64,000 nt of DNA from Chryseobacterium cucumeris (GTDB taxonomy: Bacteria; Bacteroidota; Bacteroidia; Flavobacteriales; Weeksellaceae), in the NCBI RefSeq assembly GCF_016775705.1, contig NZ_CP068760.1:3100001-3164000 (forward strand), written 5' to 3'. Position numbers and translations under genes: made by a program. Position 1 is the stretch's first letter, and the number at the start of each line of letters is the position of its first letter. Below, piece after piece: positions 32,695-42,014 of the stretch. Under the pieces are notes generated by a model that saw nothing but the letters and a program-made list of their open reading frames with translations, was not told where the DNA came from and searched no databases.

Positions 32695-34842
32695 TTAAAT
32701 TCTCTCAAGTTCATCTGCGTCAATTGTGGTTTTGAAAGTTCCGTAATTGACAATCACTTTGTTTCTGGAAATTTTCTCAATGGTTCCGACACTGGTACTT
32801 CCTGTAATACGGACACGTTGTCCGATTTTCATCCATACAGCACGATCGGTTTTACGCTTTTCTTCCAGTTTTTCATTGGTTTCAGCAATTTTTTCAATTA
32901 CTTCTTCTTTTTTCAGCTGTTGAGTGATTTTTCTCTTGACAACCTGCAGGCGTTTGGATTCATCCTTATCTGTTCCCAGTTTTCGGAATTTTTCCTGTTC
33001 AAGAAGCTTTACAAAATCTTTTACAACATCCTTTCTGGATTTTCCTTTGGTATAACTGTCGATGAATGCTTCAATCTTATTTCCGAACTGAAGTTTGCGG
33101 TGTTCCTCTTCATACAGCTTCTGGAAATTGAAAAGTTTCTGCTGAAGCTGGTCATTCAGTTTCTGAAGGTTATCACGTTTATCTTCTACGGATTCTTTTC
33201 TTTCGGCAAGATCGGATTTCAGTTTCTCAACCTCAAATTTTTCCTGCTGCAGTTTTACAATCGTCTTATCAAGATTCACAATATCATGCTCTACCTTTTT
33301 CTTGGCCGAATGGATGATAAATCTTGGAATTTTATTCTTTTCTGCAACTTCAAAAGTAAATGAACTTCCTGCCTGTCCCACTTCAAGCTTATACATCGGC
33401 TCCAGTGTTTCTTCATTGAAAAGCATGGCTGCATTCTGGGCGTTGGGAAGCTGTTCTATCACCAGTTTAATATTGGTATAGTGCGTTGTGATAATGGCAA
33501 AACTCTTTTTATCATAGAAAAACTCCATGAAACTTTCTGCCAGGGCACCACCAAGCTCCGGATCAGAACCTGTACCGAACTCATCAATAAGCAATAGCGT
33601 ATTGGCGTCTGCTTCACGGATGATTCCTGACATTTTCTTCAATCTTGATGAATAGGTGGATAAGTGGTTTTCAATAGATTGGTTATCGCCAATATCCGTC
33701 ATAATTTTCTCAAAGAAAAACATTTCAGATTTTGGATGAACCGGAACCAGAATACCACTCTGAATCATCAGCTGTAATAATCCTACCGTTTTCAGGGTAA
33801 TTGACTTTCCACCGGCATTCGGACCGGAAATACAGATGATTCTGTTATGTTCTGTTAAGGTAAGTGTTTGAGGGTGAATGGTTTTGTTCTCTACTTTGTT
33901 TCTTAACCATAAAAGAGGATGATAGGCATCTTTTAATCTCAGCGTTTTATGATGATTGATTTTTGGAAGAACGCCGTTAATCAGTTCACCAAATTTCGCT
34001 TTAGCTCTCGTAAGATCAAGGTCAAAAATATACACCTGATATCTCCACAGCTGAGGCTGAAATTCTGCCAGTTCAGCTGTAAGCTTACGGAGAACTTTAT
34101 CAATTTCTTTTTTCTCTTCCTCTTCATTCTCACGGAGTTTGAAATAGTGCTTTACAACACTGTCCGGCTGAATATATGTGATGGAACCTGTTTTGGAAAT
34201 TCCTAATGTTCTTCCGGCAACTCTTTTTTTGAATCCTGACTTTACTGCCAGAACCCTTTGGTCGTCAATAATTGTTTCCCGGATGTCATCCAGAAAGTCA
34301 CTCTGTCCGTACGTGGTAAGCGCACGGTTGAAATTTTCCTGAATCGCCTTTTTAGCCAGCTGAATTTCAGTTCTTATCCCTTTCAGAGCTGGAGAAGCTT
34401 CATTTTTTACTTCACCAAAACGGTTAAAAACCTTATCCACCTTCTCAATGATCTCTTTTCTGAATTCCAGTACAGAAATTTCTTCCAATAAAGTAGGAAA
34501 CGTTTCCGGCATGGTTGGGAAGAATTTCTGAAGTCTTCCGATCTGTTCCGTGATGGTTTTTATTTTGATGAAAGCAGCATTTTCCAGACGGTAGTTCTCG
34601 ATCAGCATCAATTTCAGCTCACTTTCAATATCTTCATATTCATCAAACGGAATCGCATTTGAACTTTCAAAACTCGACAGATATTCTGACGTTTTTTTTA
34701 ATGAAAGTTCCGCCTCGTCAATTTCCATCGGACGAAGTTGAAGAATTTTTTCTCTGGTTTTCGGAGAATACGCAAATGGGGAGATTTCCGCGAGCAATTG
34801 CGGAAACTCTAATTCGTCTAAATCTTCTTTATCTATATACAC
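32695..34842 (-). CDS. MutS2-type ATPase, no Smr domain visible
   Basis: A 715-residue protein of the MutS2 family. The ABC-type ATPase core includes ISGPNAGGKSITLKT (Walker A, near 337) and LLIDEFGTGSDPELGGAL (Walker B region), followed by a long coiled coil (about 515-640) and a KOW-like end (RITGSTSVGTIEKISRNKVIVNYG). Typical MutS2 proteins end in an Smr nuclease domain; none is visible here. The start is a GTG at 34842, with TAAATTTG just 4 nt upstream, suggesting a leaderless mRNA. Roles in ribosome rescue or recombination control are known for relatives. Confidence 0.88.
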   Translation of the reverse strand: MYIDKEDLDELEFPQLLAEISPFAYSPKTREKILQLRPMEIDEAELSLKKTSEYLSSFESSNAIPFDEYEDIESELKLMLIENYRLENAAFIKIKTITEQIGRLQKFFPTMPETFPTLLEEISVLEFRKEIIEKVDKVFNRFGEVKNEASPALKGIRTEIQLAKKAIQENFNRALTTYGQSDFLDDIRETIIDDQRVLAVKSGFKKRVAGRTLGISKTGSITYIQPDSVVKHYFKLRENEEEEKKEIDKVLRKLTAELAEFQPQLWRYQVYIFDLDLTRAKAKFGELINGVLPKINHHKTLRLKDAYHPLLWLRNKVENKTIHPQTLTLTEHNRIICISGPNAGGKSITLKTVGLLQLMIQSGILVPVHPKSEMFFFEKIMTDIGDNQSIENHLSTYSSRLKKMSGIIREADANTLLLIDEFGTGSDPELGGALAESFMEFFYDKKSFAIITTHYTNIKLVIEQLPNAQNAAMLFNEETLEPMYKLEVGQAGSSFTFEVAEKNKIPRFIIHSAKKKVEHDIVNLDKTIVKLQQEKFEVEKLKSDLAERKESVEDKRDNLQKLNDQLQQKLFNFQKLYEEEHRKLQFGNKIEAFIDSYTKGKSRKDVVKDFVKLLEQEKFRKLGTDKDESKRLQVVKRKITQQLKKEEVIEKIAETNEKLEEKRKTDRAVWMKIGQRVRITGSTSVGTIEKISRNKVIVNYGTFKTTIDADELERI

Positions 34843-34955
34843 AGTGCAAATTTAATGAGAATTTTGATTATTACGTATATCTGAGAGATTTACAGAATAA
34901 ATTAACCGGGATTTAAAGTTTTAACGCTAAAAAATAAACCTTAATATTCTTTTAT

Positions 34956-34963
34956 TAAATTTG
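34956..34963 (+). promoter_or_regulatory. -7 box close to a start codon
   Basis: TAAATTTG matches TAnnTTTG and ends 4 nt before the ATG of the following acetyltransferase gene. A transcript from here would lack a normal leader. No matching TTG was found at -33. Confidence 0.35.
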
Positions 34964-34967
34964 AAAT

Positions 34968-35495
34968 ATGAAACTGGAAACCCAAAGATTATTACTGAGA
35001 GATATCAACGAAAGCCACGTTGAGGATATTTTGCGAATCCGAAGCAATGAGGTGATCAATCGGTTCGTTATAAGGAAATCTCCTGAAAATAACTACGATG
35101 CACTCCAGTTTATTCTGACGATTAAAGAAAAAACTAAAAATAACCAAACCATCTATCTGGGAATTTCTTTAAAAGATCAGCCGAACCTTATCGGAACCAT
35201 CTGTCTCTGGAATTTTTCTGAAGACCGTAAAACAGCGGAAGTCGGTTATGAATTACTGCCCGAATACCACAGGCAGGGAATCATGTCTGAAGCTTTGAAG
35301 ACCGTTCTGGATTTTGGATTTGACGAACTGCATTTACAGGAAATTGTAGCCATTACCAACAAATTCAATGAAAGCTCAAAAGGACTTCTTTTGAAACATC
35401 ATTTCATTTTGCAGGAAGGAAAGCCGGATGAAGGTTTTCCGGATAATATTATTTTCAGACTACAAAAAGCCTCTCGCAGCCCTTATCAAATCTAG
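34968..35495 (+). CDS. GNAT acetyltransferase, RimJ/RimL type
   Basis: A 175-residue GNAT enzyme with the RimJ-like layout: LETQRLLLRDINESHVEDIL at the start, an inner GTICLWNFSEDRKTAEVGYEL core and the acetyl-CoA pyrophosphate loop EYHRQGIMSEAL. RimJ-type enzymes acetylate N-termini of ribosomal proteins, antibiotics or amino acids; the substrate here is unknown. It reads away from mutS2 with a 125-bp gap. Confidence 0.85.
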   Translation: MKLETQRLLLRDINESHVEDILRIRSNEVINRFVIRKSPENNYDALQFILTIKEKTKNNQTIYLGISLKDQPNLIGTICLWNFSEDRKTAEVGYELLPEYHRQGIMSEALKTVLDFGFDELHLQEIVAITNKFNESSKGLLLKHHFILQEGKPDEGFPDNIIFRLQKASRSPYQI

Positions 35496-35534
35496 CGGGT
35501 TTTTCTCTATCTTTATTGCCGATTGAAATTATAT

Positions 35535-36530
35535 ATGAAAAATGAAATAAAATCTTTAACGGGACTTAGAGGAGTAATGGCGTTATGGGTGACTTTTTTT
35601 CATTTTTTTGATTTTAAAAACGAAATTCTTCAGCATATTATAGGAAAAGGATACCTTGCTGTTGATGTCTTTTTTGTATTAAGTGCTTTTCTGCTAACAG
35701 TTTCCTATTCTGATACGTTTAAAAACTTAGAAATTAAAAGAGTAGTGACGTTTTATAAAAAAAGAGTCAATAGAATTTATCCTGTTTATTTTATTTCAAT
35801 GATTTTGATTATTCTGTTGGCAGGAAAAATTTCATGGTTTACATTTTTTATCAATGCCGGATTGGTACAGTGTTTTTTTAATCCAGACCGTCTGTTGAAT
35901 ATCGTTTATTGGTCTCTGAGTACAGAATGGATGTGCTATCTGATATTTCCTTTCATGCTCTATCTGATCATTCGCTATAAAATCCGTGGTGAAATCCTGA
36001 TTGTTGCAGGTCTGCTTTTAAGGGTGGCACTTCCACATTTTCCTGATATGTATTTTAACGAGGGGGCTGTCAGTATGTGGAAATCTTCAAAATACCTTGA
36101 TATTCCCTACGGAGTAAATTCTTTAATCAGAACAATAGCTTCTTATTTTTTTGGAATCGGAGTTGCTTTGCTCCCGGAATTTAAAATAAAAGGCCGCTGG
36201 CCTGTAAATGCTGTATTCGTGCTATCCTTACTATTATTGTTTACGACAAGAGGACTGGTTTTTATTCCATTCTTATCAGCATTGATGATCAGACAATTAT
36301 ATACAGGTGAAAAAAATTATCTTCAGATGTTCTTGGAGACCAGGCCTGTTTATATTTTAGGGAATATCTCGTATTCATTGTATATTATACATTATATCGT
36401 TAAAAATCAGAATTTTATAATAGTAGGTCTGCCACTTGTTAATACCCTTTTATTGATCACTTTTTCACTAATGCTGTCTTACTTTTCCTATATGCTGATT
36501 GAAAGAAAAGTAAAGATATTTAAGGTATAA
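35535..36530 (+). CDS. Acyltransferase 3 family membrane protein
   Basis: A 331-residue protein with about 10 membrane helices. The family motif near the N-terminus is seen as [20 protein letters not shown], with the conserved Arg and His, and [17 protein letters not shown] follows. These proteins acylate sugars or lipids at the inner membrane. The ATG at 35535 is preferred to a TTG at 35523. It is flanked by unrelated genes, so the acceptor cannot be guessed from context. Confidence 0.85.
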   Translation: MKNEIKSLTGLRGVMALWVTFFHFFDFKNEILQHIIGKGYLAVDVFFVLSAFLLTVSYSDTFKNLEIKRVVTFYKKRVNRIYPVYFISMILIILLAGKISWFTFFINAGLVQCFFNPDRLLNIVYWSLSTEWMCYLIFPFMLYLIIRYKIRGEILIVAGLLLRVALPHFPDMYFNEGAVSMWKSSKYLDIPYGVNSLIRTIASYFFGIGVALLPEFKIKGRWPVNAVFVLSLLLLFTTRGLVFIPFLSALMIRQLYTGEKNYLQMFLETRPVYILGNISYSLYIIHYIVKNQNFIIVGLPLVNTLLLITFSLMLSYFSYMLIERKVKIFKV

Positions 36531-36566
36531 TGTAAGCCCTTATTTTAATATTATTATTTTTGCACT

Positions 36567-37208
36567 ATGACCTGGACAGAAATTTTAGCCCCAATAAAAA
36601 GTACGGAATACTTTACAACCCTTTGGGAGAAAGTGAAGAATGAATATGCAACAACCAAAGTTTTTCCACCAAAAAATCAGATCTTCAGAGCATTGGAACT
36701 TACTGCTTTTGATGATGTTGAAGTCGTGATTATTGGGCAGGATCCTTACCATAATGATTATCAGGCGAATGGTTTATGCTTTTCTGTTTCCGAACAGGTT
36801 GCAGCACCGCCATCCCTTAAAAATATTTTTATTGAGTTAAAAGATGATCTGGGAGTTGTAAGAACTTCCAAAGAACTTGATGATTGGGGAAGCCAGGGTG
36901 TTTTACTGTTGAATGCTACCTTAACGGTTCGTGCGCATTCACCCAATTCCCATAAAGACCTTGGCTGGGAAAAATTTACCAACTTTATTATTAAGGAAAT
37001 TTCAGATAAAAAAGAGAATGTCGTGTTTGTATTGTGGGGCGCTTTTGCACAAAAAAAAGCCGAACTCATAGATCCGGCTAAACATTTTATTCTGAAATCG
37101 GCACACCCTTCACCCTTTTCTGTGCACAGAGGTTTTTTTGGAAGCAAGCCTTTCTCAAAAATTAATGAGTATCTTGTTTCCAAAGGGAAGAAGCCTATTT
37201 CGTGGTAG
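36567..37208 (+). CDS. ung: Uracil-DNA glycosylase, family 1
   Basis: A 213-residue DNA repair enzyme that removes uracil from DNA. The catalytic motif GQDPYH is at 57-62 (Asp59 the water-activating residue), and the C-terminal HPSPFSVHRGFF holds the catalytic His and the minor-groove intercalation loop. A -7 box TATTTTTG (36555-36562) ends 4 nt before the ATG. Its 3' end overlaps the convergent lipoprotein gene by 14 bp. Confidence 0.95.
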   Translation: MTWTEILAPIKSTEYFTTLWEKVKNEYATTKVFPPKNQIFRALELTAFDDVEVVIIGQDPYHNDYQANGLCFSVSEQVAAPPSLKNIFIELKDDLGVVRTSKELDDWGSQGVLLLNATLTVRAHSPNSHKDLGWEKFTNFIIKEISDKKENVVFVLWGAFAQKKAELIDPAKHFILKSAHPSPFSVHRGFFGSKPFSKINEYLVSKGKKPISW

Positions 37209-37704
37209 AATCAGCTGATGGTTCAGCTTTTTTTATTGTAATTCCTATTTTATATTTTCCGGCTAGTGCTTTTGTTCCGTCCTGTGATTTTGGATAAGGA
37301 GCAATGTCCTGTAATGTAATCGTGTAACCATTAAATTCTGTCGACTGGTGGTAATTTCTTGCCGGAAAATTTCCGCTGGCAAGGTTCAGAATCATCGGCC
37401 GGGTAGAAGTTCCCATGACTTCCACCTGAGCAAGAGCAACTCCCGACCAGATACAATTGACTCCTTCAGGACAACGGCTGTCTTCAGAAACCCCTTTGAA
37501 CGTCACATTCATCTGGTATTCTCTTAAAAACTTATTCTCGCCTTCACTCAGGTAGATAATACCATCTTTCTGATTATCAGGACTTGTTGATTTTGTACCT
37601 GTAGACATTTCAGGGGATTTTGTATTAATTCTGGATTTCTTTTGGGCATCGCATCCTGTTAATGCAAATATTCCCAGACTGAGTATGATAATTTTATGGA
37701 ACAT
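37195..37704 (-). CDS. Hypothetical lipoprotein with cysteine motif
   Basis: A 169-residue lipoprotein: the signal peptide has its lipobox Cys at about 18 (LTGC), followed by a Ser/Thr-rich linker. The mature domain has DSRCPEGVNCIWSGVALAQV, a two-cysteine motif seen in many small Bacteroidota lipoproteins, and ends in a basic tail. It lies 16 bp downstream of the DUF456 gene on the same strand and runs 14 bp into the end of ung. Confidence 0.72.
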   Translation of the reverse strand: MFHKIIILSLGIFALTGCDAQKKSRINTKSPEMSTGTKSTSPDNQKDGIIYLSEGENKFLREYQMNVTFKGVSEDSRCPEGVNCIWSGVALAQVEVMGTSTRPMILNLASGNFPARNYHQSTEFNGYTITLQDIAPYPKSQDGTKALAGKYKIGITIKKAEPSADSTTK

Positions 37705-37720
37705 AGTTTCTTATATTTAA

Positions 37721-38212
37721 TTAAATGACGTTGAACATATCAAGTAATACTACCAAAAACATTGCCACTCCAACCACAAAGCTGAATCCGGTTCCGTAAA
37801 TGAATCCAATCAGTGCTCCTTTGGTAGATTGTAAAGCCTTATTCATATCCTTACTGTCGTGAAGTAATTCACCAATAAATACCCCTGCAAACATTCCTAT
37901 CAGAAATCCCAATGGAATCGGAAGAAATATCCCGACAATAGTTCCGATAACAGAACCAATGCTTCCCCAACGGGTGCCTCCGTATTTTCTGTTAGTCTTT
38001 GCCGGAATCACATAGCTTAACACTACAGAAGCTGCCGTAAGAATTCCGAAGGCCCAGATATAAATCATCGGAAGATCCGCATCTGTCCCGAATTTATAGA
38101 TCAACAGTCCGCAGATACTCAGTAAAAGACCAGGTAATACAGGAAGAAAAGTTCCTAATATTCCTATAAATAATAAAATAAGGCAGAAAATATTAATAAT
38201 CGTTGTATCCAT
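37721..38212 (-). CDS. DUF456 family membrane protein
   Basis: A 163-residue protein of about five hydrophobic segments. It has the DUF456 features of a long N-terminal helix pair with GTFLPVLPGLLLSICG, then a Lys-rich loop and the glycine-rich stretch GIFLPIPLGFLIGMFAGVFIGE. It is cotranscribed with the lipoprotein gene downstream. Function unknown. Confidence 0.85.
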   Translation of the reverse strand: MDTTIINIFCLILLFIGILGTFLPVLPGLLLSICGLLIYKFGTDADLPMIYIWAFGILTAASVVLSYVIPAKTNRKYGGTRWGSIGSVIGTIVGIFLPIPLGFLIGMFAGVFIGELLHDSKDMNKALQSTKGALIGFIYGTGFSFVVGVAMFLVVLLDMFNVI

Positions 38213-38242
38213 TCTTTAAAAAAATATACATGCAATATAAAA

Positions 38243-38268
38243 AAAGTGGCCTTATAAAAAGCCACTTT
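38243..38268 (-). terminator. Hairpin terminator after the CHxx/AHGD lipoprotein gene
   Basis: An 8-bp stem AAAGTGGC (38243-38250) with GCCACTTT (38261-38268), and an A-rich left flank that gives a U-rich tail on the minus strand. Confidence 0.75.
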
Positions 38269-38291
38269 GAGAACTGAGTTATAAAATTTTA

Positions 38292-39479
38292 TTACAAATT
38301 TAAGATTACGTATTCCAGAATCGGTCCTGCTTTACCGATATTTCCGCTTGCGTGGTTATGGAAGGTGGTATAGTAGATATTTCCGCTGGTAGAGTTTCCT
38401 GTGCAGGATCCCATGGTATCTCCATGTGCCTGATGTGCGTTCCAGGCATTCTGGTTGATGGTAATGGTGATGTTATTTCCACTGGCTGTGTGATGACAGA
38501 TGGTGATGTGGTTGTTGTTTAAAGAAGTTCCTACAGGAGTCTGTGGGGCAGAAGGATTGGTATAATGTCCTGTTCTTATCATCAGAGGTTCGTTACCTTT
38601 TTGTACCAGAACATCCCAGAATAAAGGGTCATAGTTTTGAATTTTTTCCCATGCGCCCATATCATATTGAATGTCCAGGGTATTAAATCCTAATGCAGTT
38701 GCCAAAGCCGTGTTTGAAACGTTACAGCCCATATAAGTGGTGGCTGTGCCTGTATCCTGCAGACAAAGAAGGTTATCATTGATAAAACCTCCCGGAGCAT
38801 TACAGTTTTCAGTATTTGTATTTCCCCCTACCAGATAAGCCGAAGCCCAGTCTGAGCTGTAAAGGCTTCCGCCATTAGTTACAAAGGTGGAAAGATTGTT
38901 ATAAACACTGGTATCATTGGATGGCGTGGAAGTTCCTGTTTGGGGGTAAGTACGGGATCCGCAATTCAGGAAAATAATATCATACTGGGAAATCGTATTG
39001 ATATTTTTTAAATCCTGATACGTAATTTCAGTGGCAGTATATCCAAGTGAGGTTATAATGGCTTCAATTTCATCATAGCTCCCTTTTATATAAGCCATTT
39101 TTGCTATCTGATCCAATTTTGAATCTGTGGCAGCTACAGTAACTGTTTCATCTTTCTTAATGGTAAGAGGAAGTTCTGTTCTGAAATTTTTACCGTCACC
39201 TGTCTGAATGTGAAGGGTTGTCTTGCCTTCAGGAGCTGTTAAGCTGAAACTTCCGTCAGCATTGGAATAGGTATGGTAAACATTGCTCTGGCCGTCAGTA
39301 GTAAATACAAGAGCCCCTCCAATCGGTTTGGTCCCGTTTTTTGCCAATACTCTGCCTTCCACTGTTCCTGTGGATATTACTTTTGTGGGGTTTTCTTCGG
39401 GAGTAACAGAGTCGTCTCCTTTACAATTAGCTAAGAGCAGAAGGCTGCATAGCGTGATCAACAGGTAGTTTTGTTTCAT
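38292..39479 (-). CDS. Lipoprotein with carboxypeptidase-regulatory and amidotransferase-like domains
   Basis: A 395-residue lipoprotein (lipobox Cys at 19). Residues 37-115 form a carboxypeptidase-regulatory-like beta domain (VEGRVLAKNGTKPIGGALVF). From 125 on a ThuA/class-I-amidotransferase-like fold is suggested by SQYDIIFLNCGSR (165-177) and FVTNGGSLYSSDWAS (199-213). Between its halves, ICHH (327-330) and AWNAHQAHGDTMGSC (345-359) form a compact Cys/His motif known from many secreted proteins. The role is unknown; metal binding by the Cys/His motif is an inference. Confidence 0.68.
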   Translation of the reverse strand: MKQNYLLITLCSLLLLANCKGDDSVTPEENPTKVISTGTVEGRVLAKNGTKPIGGALVFTTDGQSNVYHTYSNADGSFSLTAPEGKTTLHIQTGDGKNFRTELPLTIKKDETVTVAATDSKLDQIAKMAYIKGSYDEIEAIITSLGYTATEITYQDLKNINTISQYDIIFLNCGSRTYPQTGTSTPSNDTSVYNNLSTFVTNGGSLYSSDWASAYLVGGNTNTENCNAPGGFINDNLLCLQDTGTATTYMGCNVSNTALATALGFNTLDIQYDMGAWEKIQNYDPLFWDVLVQKGNEPLMIRTGHYTNPSAPQTPVGTSLNNNHITICHHTASGNNITITINQNAWNAHQAHGDTMGSCTGNSTSGNIYYTTFHNHASGNIGKAGPILEYVILNL

Positions 39480-39727
39480 ATTTAATTGATTTTGATGGGT
39501 TTAGTTTTAATCAAATTTAATAAAATTTTAATATTAATACATTAAAATTGAAATTTGTTTTAATTTTTTTTACTTAAATGTATTGTTTGTGGTTTATTTT
39601 TCAATTGTAATGGTGGACTGTAGAAGATTTATAATTTTTATTAAATATTTTCTGATGAATACCTTTTGGGATGAAAATTGATTGCAAATAATAAAATGAT
39701 GATTCTTAATTTCATAAATTTGCTGTA

Positions 39728-40996
39728 ATGAATGACCAGTTACAAGAAACCAAAAACTTTATACAGGAGCTGAGCGAGCAGCTTTACATCTATATCACCC
39801 GGATTTCACCAGCCGGGCTCGACTGGGTTTTTCATATCATTGTAAAACTGAGCTTACTTCTTGTCCTGTTTTTAATCACTGATTTTATTTTTAAATTCAT
39901 TATCAATTCAGTATTCAGGTTATTTCATAATGAACAGAAGTTCCCGATCGTAAAATCTATTTATCAGTCGAAAATCACCAATTCTGTAGCCCATTTTGCT
40001 GCTTTGATTGCGGTTGCCGGGATCCAGGGATCTATATTTCCGGAAAATGCGCTGCCGAAGACCACTATTTTTATTATAAGATGTATCAATCTTGGGTTGG
40101 TCTTGATAGTAGCGGGAATGCTTTACAGATCACTGACCGCTTTCAGGAATTATTTCAGTATTAAACAGGATTTCTACAAAATAATGGCACTTAATGCCAT
40201 TTCAGAAACTGTAAAGATTTTAGGACTTTTTATATTTACAGTAGTAGGACTTTGTGTGATTTTCGGGATCAAAGGAACCACTATTGTTGGAAGTCTGGGG
40301 GCTATTACAGCTGTTCTGGTATTGGTTTTCAGAGATACTATTTTAGGATTTGTTACAGGTCTTCACGTGGCTACTTCTAAAAACTTAAAAGTAGGGGATT
40401 GGGTAAGTATTCCCAAATATAGTATTGAAGGGAATATCACGGAGATCAATCTTTTGACGACTAAAATCACCAATTTTGATAAAACGGTTTCCACAATTCC
40501 AACCTATGATCTGATGACCACTGAGATCAAGAATATGCAGGTGATGTCTGAATCCAATACAAGAAGAATAAAAAAATCAATCTACTTTAATATCAATTCT
40601 TTTAAGTTCCTGACGGATGAAGATGTCGAGCGTTTAAAGGAAATTAACCTGATTTCAGATTATCTGGATGAAAGGACATCAGAGATCAAAAAAGAAAAGG
40701 AAAGCCTTGTACATAAAGATAAAATTGTGAATGGAAGACAGCTTACCAATATCGGTGTATTCCGCTATTATGCACAGAAATATATTGAAAATGATCCTGA
40801 TATTGATAAAAACGGAACCCGGATGGTCCGCCAGCTGGAGATCACCCCACAAGGGCTTCCGCTTGAAGTATACTGTTTTGCCAATGATTCCAAATGGGAA
40901 CGTTTTGAGCAGATACAGGCCGATATTTTTGACCATTTACTGGTGGCTTCAAAAGAATTTGAACTTCAGGTGATGCAGGTAAGCGTGAAAGTGTAG
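39728..40996 (+). CDS. Mechanosensitive ion channel, MscS family
   Basis: A 422-residue membrane protein. Four or five helices fill residues 25-200; the pore-lining MscS helix and beta domain follow, with GSLGAITAVLVLVFRDTILGF (about 195-215) and KVGDWVSIPKYSIEGNITEINLLTTKI, the signature of the MscS middle domain. It protects against hypo-osmotic shock. A -7 box TAAATTTG (39715-39722) ends 5 nt before the ATG. Long C-terminal cytoplasmic domain typical of the longer MscS paralogues. Confidence 0.88.
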   Translation: MNDQLQETKNFIQELSEQLYIYITRISPAGLDWVFHIIVKLSLLLVLFLITDFIFKFIINSVFRLFHNEQKFPIVKSIYQSKITNSVAHFAALIAVAGIQGSIFPENALPKTTIFIIRCINLGLVLIVAGMLYRSLTAFRNYFSIKQDFYKIMALNAISETVKILGLFIFTVVGLCVIFGIKGTTIVGSLGAITAVLVLVFRDTILGFVTGLHVATSKNLKVGDWVSIPKYSIEGNITEINLLTTKITNFDKTVSTIPTYDLMTTEIKNMQVMSESNTRRIKKSIYFNINSFKFLTDEDVERLKEINLISDYLDERTSEIKKEKESLVHKDKIVNGRQLTNIGVFRYYAQKYIENDPDIDKNGTRMVRQLEITPQGLPLEVYCFANDSKWERFEQIQADIFDHLLVASKEFELQVMQVSVKV

Positions 40997-41171
40997 AAGC
41001 AGGAAGATTGAAAAGGGAAGTGGATATTTCCAGTCTCTTTTAACCCAAATTTTAAATTAAATTTTTAAATGATCATAAATGTGGAAGACCAATAAAAGTA
41101 CGAAGTCTGGATTTACTTCCAACTCCATGCTTCCAGCTTCCAACATCTTATATCTAACATCTAAAATAACA

Positions 41172-41891
41172 ATGACAAAACTAAGCGTAAACATTAATAA
41201 AATTGCGACGTTAAGAAATGCAAGAGGAGGTGAAACTCCAAGTGTTACAGAAGCTGCTGTAAAAATTCAGGAATTCGGAGGACAGGGGATTACCATCCAT
41301 CCAAGACCTGATGAAAGGCATATCACAAGAAAAGATGTCTATGATCTGAAGCCGTTGGTTACGACTGAGTTTAATATTGAAGGAAATCCTCATCAGGATT
41401 TTATTGATATGGTATTGGAAGTGAAACCTGAACAGGTGACTCTTGTACCGGATGCTGATGATGCCATTACATCCAATGCCGGCTGGGATACCAAAAAACA
41501 TCTCGATTACCTTACAGAGATCATTGCAGAATTTAAAAAAGTGGGAATCCGTACTTCTGTTTTCCTTGATCCTTTACCGGAGCTTGTAGAATATGCGGCC
41601 AAAACAGGAGCAGACAGAATAGAGCTGTACACTGAAGCTTATGCAAAAAACTATCTTACCAATAAAGAACAGGCTATAAAACCTTATTACGACACTGCTG
41701 TTGAAGCGACAAAGTTCGGGTTGGGAATTAATGCAGGACATGATCTGAGCTTAGAAAACCTGAAGTATTTCTCAGATACCATTCCGAACCTTCTGGAAGT
41801 ATCTATCGGACATGCTTTGATTTCTGAAGCACTTTATATGGGATTGGAAAATACAGTTCAGGCTTATCTGAAGAGACTGGCAAAATGGTAA
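41172..41891 (+). CDS. pdxJ: Pyridoxine 5'-phosphate synthase
   Basis: A 239-residue TIM-barrel enzyme of the deoxyxylulose 5-phosphate-dependent vitamin B6 pathway, condensing DXP with 1-amino-acetone-3-phosphate. Recognisable segments are LSVNINKIATLRNARGG at the start, HPRPDERHI, TLVPDADDAITSNAGW, and GLGINAGHDLSLENL near 190. The ATG at 41172 is preferred; a longer frame from 41079 adds 31 residues unlike the family. About 120 bp to the next gene are filled with AAGTTAG/CTTCTAG-type words. Confidence 0.92.
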   Translation: MTKLSVNINKIATLRNARGGETPSVTEAAVKIQEFGGQGITIHPRPDERHITRKDVYDLKPLVTTEFNIEGNPHQDFIDMVLEVKPEQVTLVPDADDAITSNAGWDTKKHLDYLTEIIAEFKKVGIRTSVFLDPLPELVEYAAKTGADRIELYTEAYAKNYLTNKEQAIKPYYDTAVEATKFGLGINAGHDLSLENLKYFSDTIPNLLEVSIGHALISEALYMGLENTVQAYLKRLAKW

Positions 41892-42014
41892 TTAATAAGA
41901 AATCAGAAGTTAGAGATGAGAAGTTAGTACAACTTCAATTATATTAAAAATAGCATAAACAGATGATGCATAATTTATCTAACTTCTAGTTTCTCACATC
42001 TAACTTCTAAAAAT

